Below the pieces are notes generated by a model. It had not been told where the DNA came from and did no database searches. It saw only the letters and a program-made list of their open reading frames with translations. This document shows positions 40,737-51,749 of a stretch of DNA of 64,000 bases, piece after piece (the first letter of the stretch is position 1; each line of letters opens with the position of its first letter). The DNA comes from Betaproteobacteria bacterium (lineage in GTDB: Bacteria > Pseudomonadota > Gammaproteobacteria > Burkholderiales > Burkholderiaceae_C), in assembly GCA_016704535.1 (NCBI GenBank), contig JADIZZ010000006.1, forward strand, positions 1 to 64,000, given 5' to 3'. Position numbers and translations under genes: made by a program.

Positions 40737-41841
40737 ATGGACATCGAACACATCAACTCGATCGGCACGCTGCTCGCCGACCTGAGCACCCGCACCGAGC
40801 AGCTTCGGGGGTATCTTTGACTACGACCGCAAAGCCCTGCGGTTGAACGAAGTCAACGCCGCGCTGGAGAACCCCGCGGTCTGGAACGAACCCAAGCGCG
40901 CCCAGGAGCTGGGCCGCGAGAAGAAGACGCTGGAGACCGTGGTCGAGACCATCGACCACCTGCACGGCAACCTCGCCGATAACACCGAGCTCTTCGAAAT
41001 GAGCAAGGCCGAGGGCGACGAGACCGGCATGCAAGCCATCGAAGCCGAGGCGCAGGCGCTGCAGAAGTCGGTCGAGGAACTCGAGTTCCGCCGCATGTTC
41101 AGCAACCCGGCCGATCCTCTCAACTGCTTCGTCGACATCCAGGCGGGTGCCGGTGGCACCGAGGCCTGCGACTGGGCCGGCATGCTGCTGCGCCAGTACT
41201 TGAAGTACTGCGAACGCAAGGGCTGGAAAGCCACGGTCGAGGACGAGACGCCGGGCGACGTGGCGGGCATCAAGAGTGCCACCTTCAAGGTCGAGGGCGA
41301 GTACGCCTTCGGCCACCTGCGCACCGAGACCGGCGTGCACCGCCTGGTGCGCAAGAGCCCCTTCGACAGCTCGGGCGGGCGCCACACCAGCTTCGCTTCG
41401 CTCTTCGTCTACCCCGAGATCGACGACTCGATCGAGATCGACATCAACCCGGCCGACGTGCGCACCGACACCTTCCGTGCCAGCGGCGCCGGCGGCCAGC
41501 ACATCAACAAGACCGACTCGGCGGTGCGGCTGACACACATCCCCACCGGCATCGTCGTGCAGTGCCAGGACGGCCGCAGTCAGCACGGCAACCGCGACAT
41601 CGCCTGGCAGCGGCTGCGTTCCAGGCTCTACGACTTCGAGATGCGCAAGCGCCAGGAAGAACAGCAGAAGCTGGAGGACACCAAGACCGACGTCGGTTGG
41701 GGCCATCAGATCCGCAGCTACGTGCTGGACAACAGCCGCATCAAGGACCTGCGCACCAACGTCGAGGTCAGCGCCACGCAGAAGATCCTGGACGGTGACC
41801 TCGACGTCTTCATCGAAGCGAGCCTCAAACAAGGCCTGTGA
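40737..41841 (+). CDS. prfB: Peptide chain release factor 2, with programmed +1 frameshift
   Basis: RF2 ends translation at UGA and UAA. The first frame (40737-40820) encodes 27 codons and stops at TGA in the context CTTCGGGGGTATCTTTGAC; a +1 shift skipping T40818 joins it to the second frame (40819-41841), total about 367 residues, the normal length. The stop-codon-reading SPF tripeptide is in RKSPFDSSGGRHTSF and the peptidyl-transfer GGQ in SGAGGQHINKTDSAVR. The frameshift lets RF2 control its own synthesis. The spacer differs from E. coli (AGGGGG) by C for A, which slightly weakens the internal Shine-Dalgarno pairing. Confidence 0.97.
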
Positions 41842-41877
41842 CGCCTTGGCGTCGAATTCACCTGGAGACCACGCCCC

Positions 41878-44559
41878 ATGCGTGCAGCCACCACCAACCT
41901 CGTGCGCCGCGAGGCCTACGCCCCGCCGGCGTTTTTCATCCGCAGCGCCGAACTCGCTTTCGACCTCGATCCGGCCAAGACCATCGTCGCCAGCAAGCTG
42001 CGCATCGAGCGCAATGCGGCAGTCGCGCCGCAGCCGCTGCGCCTGCACGGCGAGGGTCTCACGCTTCTGCGCGTGCTCGCCGAAGGCGCCAGCGTCAGCT
42101 TCCGCCATGAGGGTGACGAACTCGTGATCGACAACCCGCCGGCCGCGGACAGCTTCATGCTGGAAGTGCGCAACACCTGCGCGCCCGACAAGAACACCGA
42201 ACTCAGCGGTCTTTACACCAGTGGCGGCGGCTTCTTCACGCAGTGCGAGGCTGAGGGCTTTCGCCGCATCACCTACTTTCTCGACCGGCCCGACGTGATG
42301 GCCGTCTACACGGTGACCTTGCGCGCCGACAAGGCCAAGTACCCGGTGCTGCTGAGCAACGGCAACCTGGTCGAGGAAGGCGCGCTCGACAACGGCCGCC
42401 ACTACGCCAAGTGGCACGACCCCTTCCCCAAGCCCAGCTACCTGTTCGCGCTGGTGGCCGGCAGGCTGGTGGCGCGCGAGCAGCGCATCCGCAGCCGCGC
42501 CGGCCGCGACCACCTGCTGCAGATCTACGTGCGCCCGGGCGACCTGGAGAAGACCGAGCACGCGATGAACTCGCTGGTGGCCAGCGTGGTGTGGGACGAG
42601 GCCCGCTTCGGCCTGGCGCTCGACCTCGACCGTTTCATGGTCGTGGCGGTGGAGGACTACAACAGCGGTGCAATGGAGAACAAGGGCCTGAACCTGTTCA
42701 ACACCAAGCTGCTGCTGGCAAACGCCGCGACGGCGACGGACGATGACTTCGCGGCCATCGAAAGCGTCATCGGCCACGAATACTTCCACAACTGGACGGG
42801 CAACCGCATCACCTGCCGCGACTGGTTCCAGCTCAGTCTGAAGGAGGGGCTGACGGTCTTCCGCGACCAGGAATTCAGCATGGACATGGCCGGCAGCGCC
42901 TCGGCCCGCGCGGTGAAGCGCATCGACGATGTGCTGCGCCTGCGTGCCATGCAGTTCCCGGAAGACGCCGGTCCGATGGCGCATCCTGTGCGACCTGACC
43001 AGTACCTCGAGATCAACAACTTCTACACCGCCACCGTCTACGAAAAGGGCGCCGAGGTCGTGCGCATGATGCACACGCTGGTGGGCCGCGAAGGCTTCCG
43101 CCGCGGCATGGATCTGTACTTCCAGCGCCACGACGGCCAGGCCGTGACCTGCGACGACTTCGCGCAGGCCATCGCCGATGCCAACCCCAGCAGCGAACTG
43201 GCGACGCGGCTCGATGGCTTCAAGCGCTGGTACGCCCAAGCCGGCACGCCACGGGTCACGGCGCAGGGCCAGTACGACGCCGACAAGCAGCGGTACACGC
43301 TCACTCTTTCGCAGCACAGCGAGCCCTCACCTGGCCAATCGAACAAGCTGCCCTACGTGATACCTGTGCTGACGGGGCTGCTGGCCACCGACGGCCGCGT
43401 GCTCGCGCCTGAGCGTCTCTTGGTACTGGAAGACACGCAGCAGAGCTTCGTGTTCGAAGGCGTGATGGCGCCGCCCGTGCCCTCGCTGCTGCGCGGCTTC
43501 TCGGCGCCGGTGCGGCTGGACGACGGGCTCTCGGACATTGAACGCGTCATCCTGCTGACCCACGACGGCGACGCCTTCAACCGCTGGGAAGCCGGCCAGC
43601 GCCTGATGCTGGTGCGCCTGCTGCACGCCGTGGACAGCCATACCGAACCGGTGCTCGACGATGCCCTGGCGGGAGCACTGCGCAGCGTGCTGCGCGACCC
43701 GGCGCTCGACCCCGCCTTCAAGGCGCTGGCGCTGGTGGCGCCCAGCGAGAGCTACATCGCCGAACAGCTCGACAGCGCCGACCCGCAGCACATCCACGCC
43801 ATGCGCGAGCGCTGGCAGGCGCTGCAGGCCGAGCGCCTGCACGACGACTGGGTCTGGGCCTTCGAGGCGCACCAGGTGAAGGACGGCTACAGCCCGGTGG
43901 CTGCACAGGCCGGTCCGCGCGCGCTGGCCAATCTGGCGCTGCAGATGTTGTGCCTGCACGCCGTTCGCAGCGGCAATCCACTGTGGCCCGGCCGCGCCTA
44001 CCAGCGCTTCAAGGACGCCGCCAGCATGACAGACCGCCTGGGCGCACTGTCGGCGCTGCAGAACGCGCAGTCACCGCTGGGCGAGCCGGCGCTGGAGCGC
44101 TTCCTGCTGCAGGCGGGCGGTGATGCACTGGTCATCGACAAATGGTTCGCGCTCCAGGCGCGTGCCAACGAACCGGTGCCGGAGGTGCACGGCACGGGGC
44201 CGGCCGCGACACCGGGCAAGGTCTTCACACGCGCCAAGGCGCTGCTCAAGCACCCCGAGTTCTCGATGCGCAACCCCAACCGCGCGCGCAGCCTGCTCAC
44301 AACGCTGTGCACCCAGAACCCTGCCGCCTTCCATCGCCGTGACGCCGCCGGCTATGTGCTGTGGGCCGACAAGCTGCTGGAGCTGGACGCCATCAACCCC
44401 CACGTGGCCGCCCGCCTGGCACGCGCGCTGGACCGCTGGGCCGCGCTGGCCGAGCCCTACCGCAGCGCCGCACGCGAGGCCATAGCGCGCGTGGCTGCCA
44501 AGCCCGACCTCAGCAACGACGTGCGCGAGATCGTCACCCGCGCGCTGGAGACCCCATGA
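41878..44559 (+). CDS. pepN: Aminopeptidase N (M1 family)
   Basis: 893-residue zinc aminopeptidase. The exopeptidase substrate motif GAMEN is in DYNSGAMENKGLNLF and the zinc site HEYFHNW begins at His300 in SVIGHEYFHNWTGNRITCRD, with the downstream Glu ligand in LKEGLTVFRDQEF. The C-terminal alpha-helical domains include FKRWYAQAGTPRVT and NPNRARSLLTTLCTQNPAAF. Full E. coli PepN length. GGAG lies 10 bases before the ATG. Its stop overlaps the fbp start (ATGA). Confidence 0.97.
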   Translation: MRAATTNLVRREAYAPPAFFIRSAELAFDLDPAKTIVASKLRIERNAAVAPQPLRLHGEGLTLLRVLAEGASVSFRHEGDELVIDNPPAADSFMLEVRNTCAPDKNTELSGLYTSGGGFFTQCEAEGFRRITYFLDRPDVMAVYTVTLRADKAKYPVLLSNGNLVEEGALDNGRHYAKWHDPFPKPSYLFALVAGRLVAREQRIRSRAGRDHLLQIYVRPGDLEKTEHAMNSLVASVVWDEARFGLALDLDRFMVVAVEDYNSGAMENKGLNLFNTKLLLANAATATDDDFAAIESVIGHEYFHNWTGNRITCRDWFQLSLKEGLTVFRDQEFSMDMAGSASARAVKRIDDVLRLRAMQFPEDAGPMAHPVRPDQYLEINNFYTATVYEKGAEVVRMMHTLVGREGFRRGMDLYFQRHDGQAVTCDDFAQAIADANPSSELATRLDGFKRWYAQAGTPRVTAQGQYDADKQRYTLTLSQHSEPSPGQSNKLPYVIPVLTGLLATDGRVLAPERLLVLEDTQQSFVFEGVMAPPVPSLLRGFSAPVRLDDGLSDIERVILLTHDGDAFNRWEAGQRLMLVRLLHAVDSHTEPVLDDALAGALRSVLRDPALDPAFKALALVAPSESYIAEQLDSADPQHIHAMRERWQALQAERLHDDWVWAFEAHQVKDGYSPVAAQAGPRALANLALQMLCLHAVRSGNPLWPGRAYQRFKDAASMTDRLGALSALQNAQSPLGEPALERFLLQAGGDALVIDKWFALQARANEPVPEVHGTGPAATPGKVFTRAKALLKHPEFSMRNPNRARSLLTTLCTQNPAAFHRRDAAGYVLWADKLLELDAINPHVAARLARALDRWAALAEPYRSAAREAIARVAAKPDLSNDVREIVTRALETP

Positions 44560-45563
44560 AACGAGTCAGCCTAACGCAGTACCTGGTAGAGCAGCAGCGC
44601 GAGCACGGCCGCATCCCGGCCGAGCTGCGCCTGCTCATCGAGGTGGTGGCGCGCGCCTGCAAGCGCATCGCCATCGCCGTCAACAAGGGTGCCCTGGGCG
44701 ACGTGCTGGGCAGCGCCGGCACGGATAACGTGCAGGGCGAGGTGCAGAAGAAGCTGGACGTCATCAGCAACGAGGTGCTGATCGAGGCCAACGTCTGGGG
44801 CGGCCACCTCGCGGCGATGGCCAGCGAGGAGATGGACAGCATCCACGTCGTGCCCGACCGTTACCCGCAAGGCGAGTACCTGTTGCTCTTCGACCCGCTG
44901 GACGGCAGCAGCAACATCGACGTCAACGTGAGCGTCGGCACCATCTTCAGCGTGCTGCGCAAGGTGGGCCACACCCGCGGTGTGGCCGAGGAAGACTTCC
45001 ACCAGCCCGGCAAGCACCAGGCCGCGGCCGGCTACTGCGTCTACGGCCCGCAGAGCACGCTGGTGCTGACGCTGGGCAACGGCGTGGCGGTGTTCACGCT
45101 CGACCGCGAGACCGGCTCGTGGTACCTCACCCAGCAGGGCCTGCGCATCCCCGACGACACCAAGGAGTTCTCGGTCAACATGAGCAACATGCGCCACTGG
45201 GCACCACCGATGACGCGCTACATCGACGAGTGCCTGGCCGGCAGGGACGGCCCGCGAGGAAAGGACTTCAACATGCGCTGGGTGGGCAGCATGGTGGCCG
45301 ACGTGCACCGCATCCTGACCCGCGGCGGCGTGTTCCTTTACCCCTGGGACGCGCGCGAGCCCGAGAAGCCCGGCAAGCTGCGGCTGATGTACGAGGCCAA
45401 CCCGATGGCCTTCCTGGTCGAACAGGCCGGCGGCCTGGCAACCAACGCCCGCGAGCGCATCCTCGACATCCAGCCGCACAAGCTGCACGAACGCGTGAGC
45501 GTGGTGCTGGGCTCGAAGAACGAGGTCGAGCGCGTGACGCGCTACCACGTTGAGGTTGGCTGA
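44556..45563 (+). CDS. fbp: Fructose-1,6-bisphosphatase, class I
   Basis: 335-residue gluconeogenic enzyme removing the 1-phosphate from fructose-1,6-bisphosphate (and, in some organisms, acting in the Calvin cycle). The metal site is visible in LLLFDPLDGSSNIDVNVSVG and the sugar-phosphate site in TRGGVFLYPWDAREPEKPGK and RLMYEANPMAFLVEQAGGLA. Full length. The start overlaps the pepN stop. Whether regulation by AMP occurs cannot be read directly. A terminator-like hairpin follows at 45595. Confidence 0.97.
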   Translation: MKRVSLTQYLVEQQREHGRIPAELRLLIEVVARACKRIAIAVNKGALGDVLGSAGTDNVQGEVQKKLDVISNEVLIEANVWGGHLAAMASEEMDSIHVVPDRYPQGEYLLLFDPLDGSSNIDVNVSVGTIFSVLRKVGHTRGVAEEDFHQPGKHQAAAGYCVYGPQSTLVLTLGNGVAVFTLDRETGSWYLTQQGLRIPDDTKEFSVNMSNMRHWAPPMTRYIDECLAGRDGPRGKDFNMRWVGSMVADVHRILTRGGVFLYPWDAREPEKPGKLRLMYEANPMAFLVEQAGGLATNARERILDIQPHKLHERVSVVLGSKNEVERVTRYHVEVG

Positions 45564-45594
45564 CCCCGGAAGAACTCGGGACGCAGAAAAGAGA

Positions 45595-45624
45595 GAACCC
45601 TGGCGACTTGCGCTGCCAGGGTTC
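45595..45624. terminator. Hairpin between fbp and ssrA, probably two-way
   Basis: Perfect 10-bp stem GAACCCTGGC/GCCAGGGTTC with a 10-base loop, lying between the fbp stop and the 3' end of ssrA. Reading minus (ssrA), the stem is followed by TCTCTTTTCTG, a reasonable U-rich tract, so it is a good rho-independent terminator for the tmRNA precursor. Reading plus (fbp) the tail is only TTCACTTG, so termination in that direction is less certain. Confidence 0.7.
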
Positions 45625-45631
45625 ACTTGAA

Positions 45632-46006
45632 TGGTGGATCCGGGGGGAATCGAACCCCCGTCCGCAAGCCATCACCGAACGGTTCTACATGCGTAGCTGT
45701 CTGATTTGGATTTAAGTGCCTTGGTCGCGCAGCAGCACGCTACCTCGGCCCCGAGTCATTTGGTTTTAGGCCCACAACGAATGACACGCTGCAGGACGAG
45801 CCTATGTGAATGACCTCGCAGTCTTTAGTCTTTCGACCTCAGACCCAGCCCATAGGCCAGCTGTTGCGAGGCTCACCGGTTTTAAGCGGCGAGGGCGTAC
45901 GTTTGATCGTTCGCAGTTACTTTGTTTCCAGTGGATTTACGAGCGAACTGGTGCTCGGCATGCCCCGAATCGACTCCGTACCCACGTCGAAGCCAGGTCG
46001 GACCCA
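45632..46006 (-). ncRNA. ssrA: Transfer-messenger RNA (tmRNA)
   Basis: tmRNA rescues stalled ribosomes and tags the nascent protein for proteolysis. The 5' end TGGGTCCGACCTGGCTTCGA pairs in the acceptor stem with the 3' end GGATCCACCA (CCA encoded, at 45632-45634). The T-arm GGGGG-TTCGATT-CCCCC is at 45641-45660. The resume codon GCG begins at 45914 and encodes the tag ANDQTYALAA ending TAA at 45882 (E. coli: ANDENYALAA). Pseudoknot helices are expected in between. At 375 nt it has normal size. The promoter lies in the end of gph, and a terminator-like hairpin follows. Confidence 0.97.
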
Positions 46007-46014
46007 AGCCTAGG

Positions 46015-46041
46015 AGTTTAGGGCAGTTCCAGCCATTGCAA
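46015..46041 (-). promoter_or_regulatory. Probable ssrA promoter in the end of gph
   Basis: Upstream of the tmRNA 5' end the minus strand reads TTGCAA (46036-46041), 15 bases, TAAACT (46015-46020), 8 bases, then the transcript start. The -10 overlaps the gph stop codon (TAA, 46018-46020). The spacer of 15 is short of the ideal 17, but tmRNA is usually transcribed from its own sigma-70 promoter and this is the only good pair in the gap. Confidence 0.5.
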
Positions 46042-46680
46042 GAGCTCGGCCGGATGTTCCAGCACGTGATCGGCGCCCCAGTGCTGTGGCGCATGCTCGG
46101 TGCCCAGGTAACCCCAGGCCGCCGCCAGCACGCCCATGCCGGCAGCTCGGCCGGCGTACATGTCGCGCCGATCGTCGCCCACGTACACACACCCGGCCGC
46201 AGGCAGGCCCAGCCGCCGTGCCGCTTCTACCAGCGGTGCGGGGTGCGGCTTGGTGTGCGGCGTGCTGTCACCCGCCACCAACGCGGCGCCGCGATGAAGG
46301 CCCAGCGCCAGCACCATAGGCTCGGCAAATCGCAACGCCTTGTTGGTGACGATACCCCAGGGTATGCCCTGTATCTCGAGGGCCTGCAACACGGCGACAG
46401 CGGCGCTGAAGACCTGTGTCTGCTGGAGCATGCGCGCAGCGTAGTGGTCGTGGAACTCGTCGCGCAGGGCTGGGTAAGCTGAATCGCCGGGCACTACGCC
46501 AAAGGTCACCCCGAGCATGCCGCGCGCGCCCGAGCCGGCGTGCGGCCGCAGCCTCTCGAAGGCCACAGTCGGCCGCCCGCGCGCTGCCAGCATGTCGTTG
46601 GCAGTGCCCGCCAGGTCAGGGGCGCTGTCCACCAGCGTGCCGTCCAGGTCGAACAGCACGGCAGCCACGCCGGCTTTCAT
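46018..46680 (-). CDS. gph: Phosphoglycolate phosphatase (HAD family)
   Basis: 220-residue HAD phosphatase removing phosphate from 2-phosphoglycolate. Motif I AAVLFDLDGTLVDSAPDLAG with the nucleophile Asp, motif II in PWGIVTNKALRF, and motif III Lys plus motif IV Asp pair in HTKPHPAPLVEAARRL and VYVGDDRRDMYAGRAAGM. The ATG at 46680 gives the conventional start MKAGVAAVLFDLDG; a longer start at 46707 would overlap ubiG by 19 bases. It lies 8 bases after ubiG, as in many Burkholderiales. Confidence 0.93.
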   Translation of the reverse strand: MKAGVAAVLFDLDGTLVDSAPDLAGTANDMLAARGRPTVAFERLRPHAGSGARGMLGVTFGVVPGDSAYPALRDEFHDHYAARMLQQTQVFSAAVAVLQALEIQGIPWGIVTNKALRFAEPMVLALGLHRGAALVAGDSTPHTKPHPAPLVEAARRLGLPAAGCVYVGDDRRDMYAGRAAGMGVLAAAWGYLGTEHAPQHWGADHVLEHPAELLQWLELP

Positions 46681-46688
46681 GGCGCGGC

Positions 46689-47390
46689 TCAGCCCGGACG
46701 GCGGCAAGCCACCATGTAGTTGACGCTGGTGTCGCCCGAAAGCCAGTAGCGCTTGATCAAAGGGTTGTACTGCATGCCACGGCTGCCCTGCAGCTCCAGG
46801 CCGGCATCACGCGACCAGCGCGCGAGTTCACTGGGACGGATGAAGCGCGCGTACTCGTGCGTGCCCTTGGGCAGCAAACCGAGTACGTACTCCGCGCCGA
46901 TGATCGCGAACAGGAAAGACTTGGGACTGCGGTTCAGCGTCGAAAAGAAGACCCATCCCCCTGGCTTCACCAGCGTCGCGCAGGCCCGTACGACGGCGGC
47001 CGGATCGGGCACGTGCTCGAGCATCTCCATGCAGGTGACGACATCGAAGGACGCGGGCTGGTCGTGCGCCAGCGCCTCGGTGGCAATCTCGCGATAGTCG
47101 AGGTTGGTCGCACCGGCCTCCAACGCATGCAGGCGAGCCACACCCAGTGGTCGCGCAGCGAGGTCGATGCCCGTTACGTGCATCGCTCGCCGCGCCATCG
47201 CCTCCGCCAGGATACCGCCGCCACAGCCGACGTCGAGAACCTGCTTGCCCTTGAGCGTGGCCAACTCGTCTATCCATTCCAGGCGCAGCGGGTTGATCTG
47301 GTGCAGCGGCCGAAACTCGCTTTCCGGGTCCCACCATCGATGGGCGAGTTCGCTGAATTTGGCCAGTTCCTGTGCGTCTACATTGCTCAT
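46689..47390 (-). CDS. ubiG: Ubiquinone biosynthesis O-methyltransferase
   Basis: 233-residue SAM-dependent methyltransferase acting on two hydroxyl groups in ubiquinone synthesis. Characteristic start: ELAKFSELAHRWWDPESEFR with PLHQINPLRLEWID. SAM loop KQVLDVGCGGGILAEAMARR near residue 50, then VTCMEMLEHVPDPAAVVRAC, and the C-terminal LNRSPKSFLFAIIGAEYVLG with a membrane-association helix. Full length. Placed between ompA and gph. Confidence 0.97.
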   Translation of the reverse strand: MSNVDAQELAKFSELAHRWWDPESEFRPLHQINPLRLEWIDELATLKGKQVLDVGCGGGILAEAMARRAMHVTGIDLAARPLGVARLHALEAGATNLDYREIATEALAHDQPASFDVVTCMEMLEHVPDPAAVVRACATLVKPGGWVFFSTLNRSPKSFLFAIIGAEYVLGLLPKGTHEYARFIRPSELARWSRDAGLELQGSRGMQYNPLIKRYWLSGDTSVNYMVACRRPG

Positions 47391-47465
47391 GAGGCGGATA
47401 TTAGCGAGGCGGACGGAAACCCGCTTCGTCGACGCCGCTCAGGCGCACGCGGAAACAGGCTTCGG

Positions 47466-47494
47466 AAAAAAGAAGACCCCGCCGCAGCGGGGTC
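47466..47494 (-). terminator. Rho-independent terminator after ompA
   Basis: Stem GACCCCGC/GCGGGGTC (8 bp, loop of 4) followed, on the minus strand, by TTCTTTTTTCC. It lies about 32 bases after the ompA stop, the expected spot for a strong stop after an abundant outer-membrane protein gene. It separates ompA from ubiG, so ubiG-gph probably need their own promoter or rely on read-through. Confidence 0.8.
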
Positions 47495-47526
47495 CGAGGT
47501 TGCCGGCGGCCCGTAGGCCGCAGCGA

Positions 47527-48207
47527 TCACTTCTTCGGACGGGTACCCACGACTTCCACTTCCACGCGACGGTTCTTCGCGCGGCCAGCAGCCGTCTTGT
47601 TGTCGGCGACCGGGCTCTTCTCGCCCTTGCCTTCTGTGTACACGCGGTTCTTCTCGATACCCTTGCTCGTCAGGAAATCCTTGACGGCTTCAGCGCGACG
47701 GATCGACAGCTTCTGGTTGTAGCCGTCACTACCGATCATGTCAGCGTGGCCGACTGCAATCACCACCTCGAGCGCGACGCCCTTGGTCTTCTCGACCAGG
47801 TCCGTCAGCTTGGCTTGTGCATCAGGCTTGAGCACGGCCTTGTCGAAGTCGAACAGCGCATCCGCGGCGAAGGTTACCTTCTCCTGGATGGGCGCTGCCG
47901 GCGGGGGCGCCGGCCGGGGAGCAGGCGGAGGCGGCGGGGCCACCGGAGGCGGAGGCGGCGGAGCGACCCGCGGGGCCGGCGGGGGCGGGGGCGGCGGCTT
48001 GATGGCGCCGTCGCACCTCTCGTCGGCAGTCGCCGGCGTCCAGCCAGCATCGCGCCAGCAGAGTTCGTTGGTGCCGTTCTTCCAGACGGTGCCGTCCGTG
48101 GCGCGCCAGTTATCAATCGATTTCGCAGCCGTCTGCGCGAAAACACCGATCGGGGCGGCAAGTGCGGCAGATGCAAAGAGCACCGCCACCTTGTTCAATT
48201 TCTTCAT
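47527..48207 (-). CDS. ompA: OmpA-family outer membrane/peptidoglycan-associated protein
   Basis: 226 residues. Signal peptide MKKLNKVAVLFASAALAAPI (to about FAQ), a short N-terminal part DNWRATDGTVWKNGTNELCW with a Cys pair, then a long Pro-rich linker at about residues 70-106 (runs of PPPPPP), and a C-terminal OmpA peptidoglycan-binding domain (LFDFDKAVLKPDAQAKLTDL; GYNQKLSIRRAEAVKDFLTS; AGRAKNRRVEVEVVG). There is no eight-strand barrel like E. coli OmpA, so this is the compact beta-proteobacterial form. GAGGAGA 5 bases before the ATG at 48207 is strong, fitting an abundant protein. Often located beside ubiG/gyrA in Burkholderiales. Confidence 0.94.
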   Translation of the reverse strand: MKKLNKVAVLFASAALAAPIGVFAQTAAKSIDNWRATDGTVWKNGTNELCWRDAGWTPATADERCDGAIKPPPPPPPAPRVAPPPPPPVAPPPPPAPRPAPPPAAPIQEKVTFAADALFDFDKAVLKPDAQAKLTDLVEKTKGVALEVVIAVGHADMIGSDGYNQKLSIRRAEAVKDFLTSKGIEKNRVYTEGKGEKSPVADNKTAAGRAKNRRVEVEVVGTRPKK

Positions 48208-48470
48208 GATTCTCCTCTCGAGGAAAGCCGCAGTAACCTGCGAAAAGTCCAAAGCGACACGCGTGAGTACCGGGCAAATCCCCACTGCCGCGGGCACTTA
48301 CCACCGACGGACCATTGTGCCATAGGGCATCCGTTGCCCGGCATTTTGGGCCCTCCTTTGGAGCCGTCCGCCGTCGTTGTTGCGCTGCCGCGACAAGACC
48401 CGACCCGTAGAATGTTCGGTTTCGCCTCGACGCGAACATGGCTTCCCAGCCGCCCTGAAGACACGCACGC

Positions 48471-51104
<2,634 letters not shown>

Positions 51105-51107
51105 TCG

Positions 51108-51713
51108 ATGTTGAAGCCCCTCCTGCTCGGCGCTGCCGTGGCGCTGTCCTTCGCTGCCGCCGATGCGGCACGGGCCCAGACTTCGGCACCAGTATCTGCC
51201 GCCAAGAAGGAACTCGTCGCGCGCGTGCTGCAACTGCAGCAGCCCGGCATCGAGGCCATGGCGCGCCAACTGGCCGAACAACCCGCACGGCAGCTTCTGC
51301 AAGGCGCAGGCCAAGGCCTGCAACGCCTGCCGGCCGAGCGCCGTGAAGCCGTGGCACGCGACATCGAGGCCGACGTGCGCAAGTACATCGAAGAAGCCAC
51401 CCCCATCGTGCGCGACCGCGCCGTGGCACTGGCACCCACCACCATCGGCCCGTTGCTTGAAGAGCGCTTCACCGAGGACGAGCTCAAGCAGGTCGTCGCG
51501 ATGCTGGAATCGCCTGTGAACCGAAAGTTTCAGGCGATGGGCGGCGAGATGCAGCGAGCCATCGGAGAGAAGTTGATTGCCGACACTCGCGGCCAGGTCG
51601 AAGTCAAGTTGCGTGCGCTGGACCAGACTGTGGCGCGACGGCTGGGCATTGCGCCGGCCAGCGGCGCGGCCAGCGCTGCCAAGCCGGCCGCGGCGCCCGC
51701 GAAGAAGCCCTGA
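51108..51713 (+). CDS. DUF2059 family protein, exported
   Basis: 201 residues with a signal peptide (MLKPLLLGAAVALSFAAADA, cleavage near ARAQ). The DUF2059-type helical region includes KKELVARVLQLQQPGIEAMA, RFTEDELKQVVAMLESPVNR and KFQAMGGEMQRAIGEKLIAD; the tail is Ala/Lys/Pro-rich. Function unknown; presumably periplasmic. It starts 3 bases after gyrA and ends 36 bases before pheA, so it probably rides in the same transcript. In many relatives serC lies here instead. Confidence 0.85.
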   Translation: MLKPLLLGAAVALSFAAADAARAQTSAPVSAAKKELVARVLQLQQPGIEAMARQLAEQPARQLLQGAGQGLQRLPAERREAVARDIEADVRKYIEEATPIVRDRAVALAPTTIGPLLEERFTEDELKQVVAMLESPVNRKFQAMGGEMQRAIGEKLIADTRGQVEVKLRALDQTVARRLGIAPASGAASAAKPAAAPAKKP

Positions 51714-51749
51714 AGACACAGCGCGCATCCCATATTTCGCCTCCGCAAC

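Noticed and set aside
45636..45665. TTCGAAC-type T-arm suggesting a tRNA
   Set aside because: The T-arm belongs to the tmRNA: the 5' half is 360 bases away, a tag frame is present, and there is no anticodon arm nearby.
47900..48000. Possible tandem repeat or CRISPR-like array in ompA
   Set aside because: It is CCG/CCA-type codon repetition coding the Pro-rich linker of OmpA; unit length and spacing do not fit an array.
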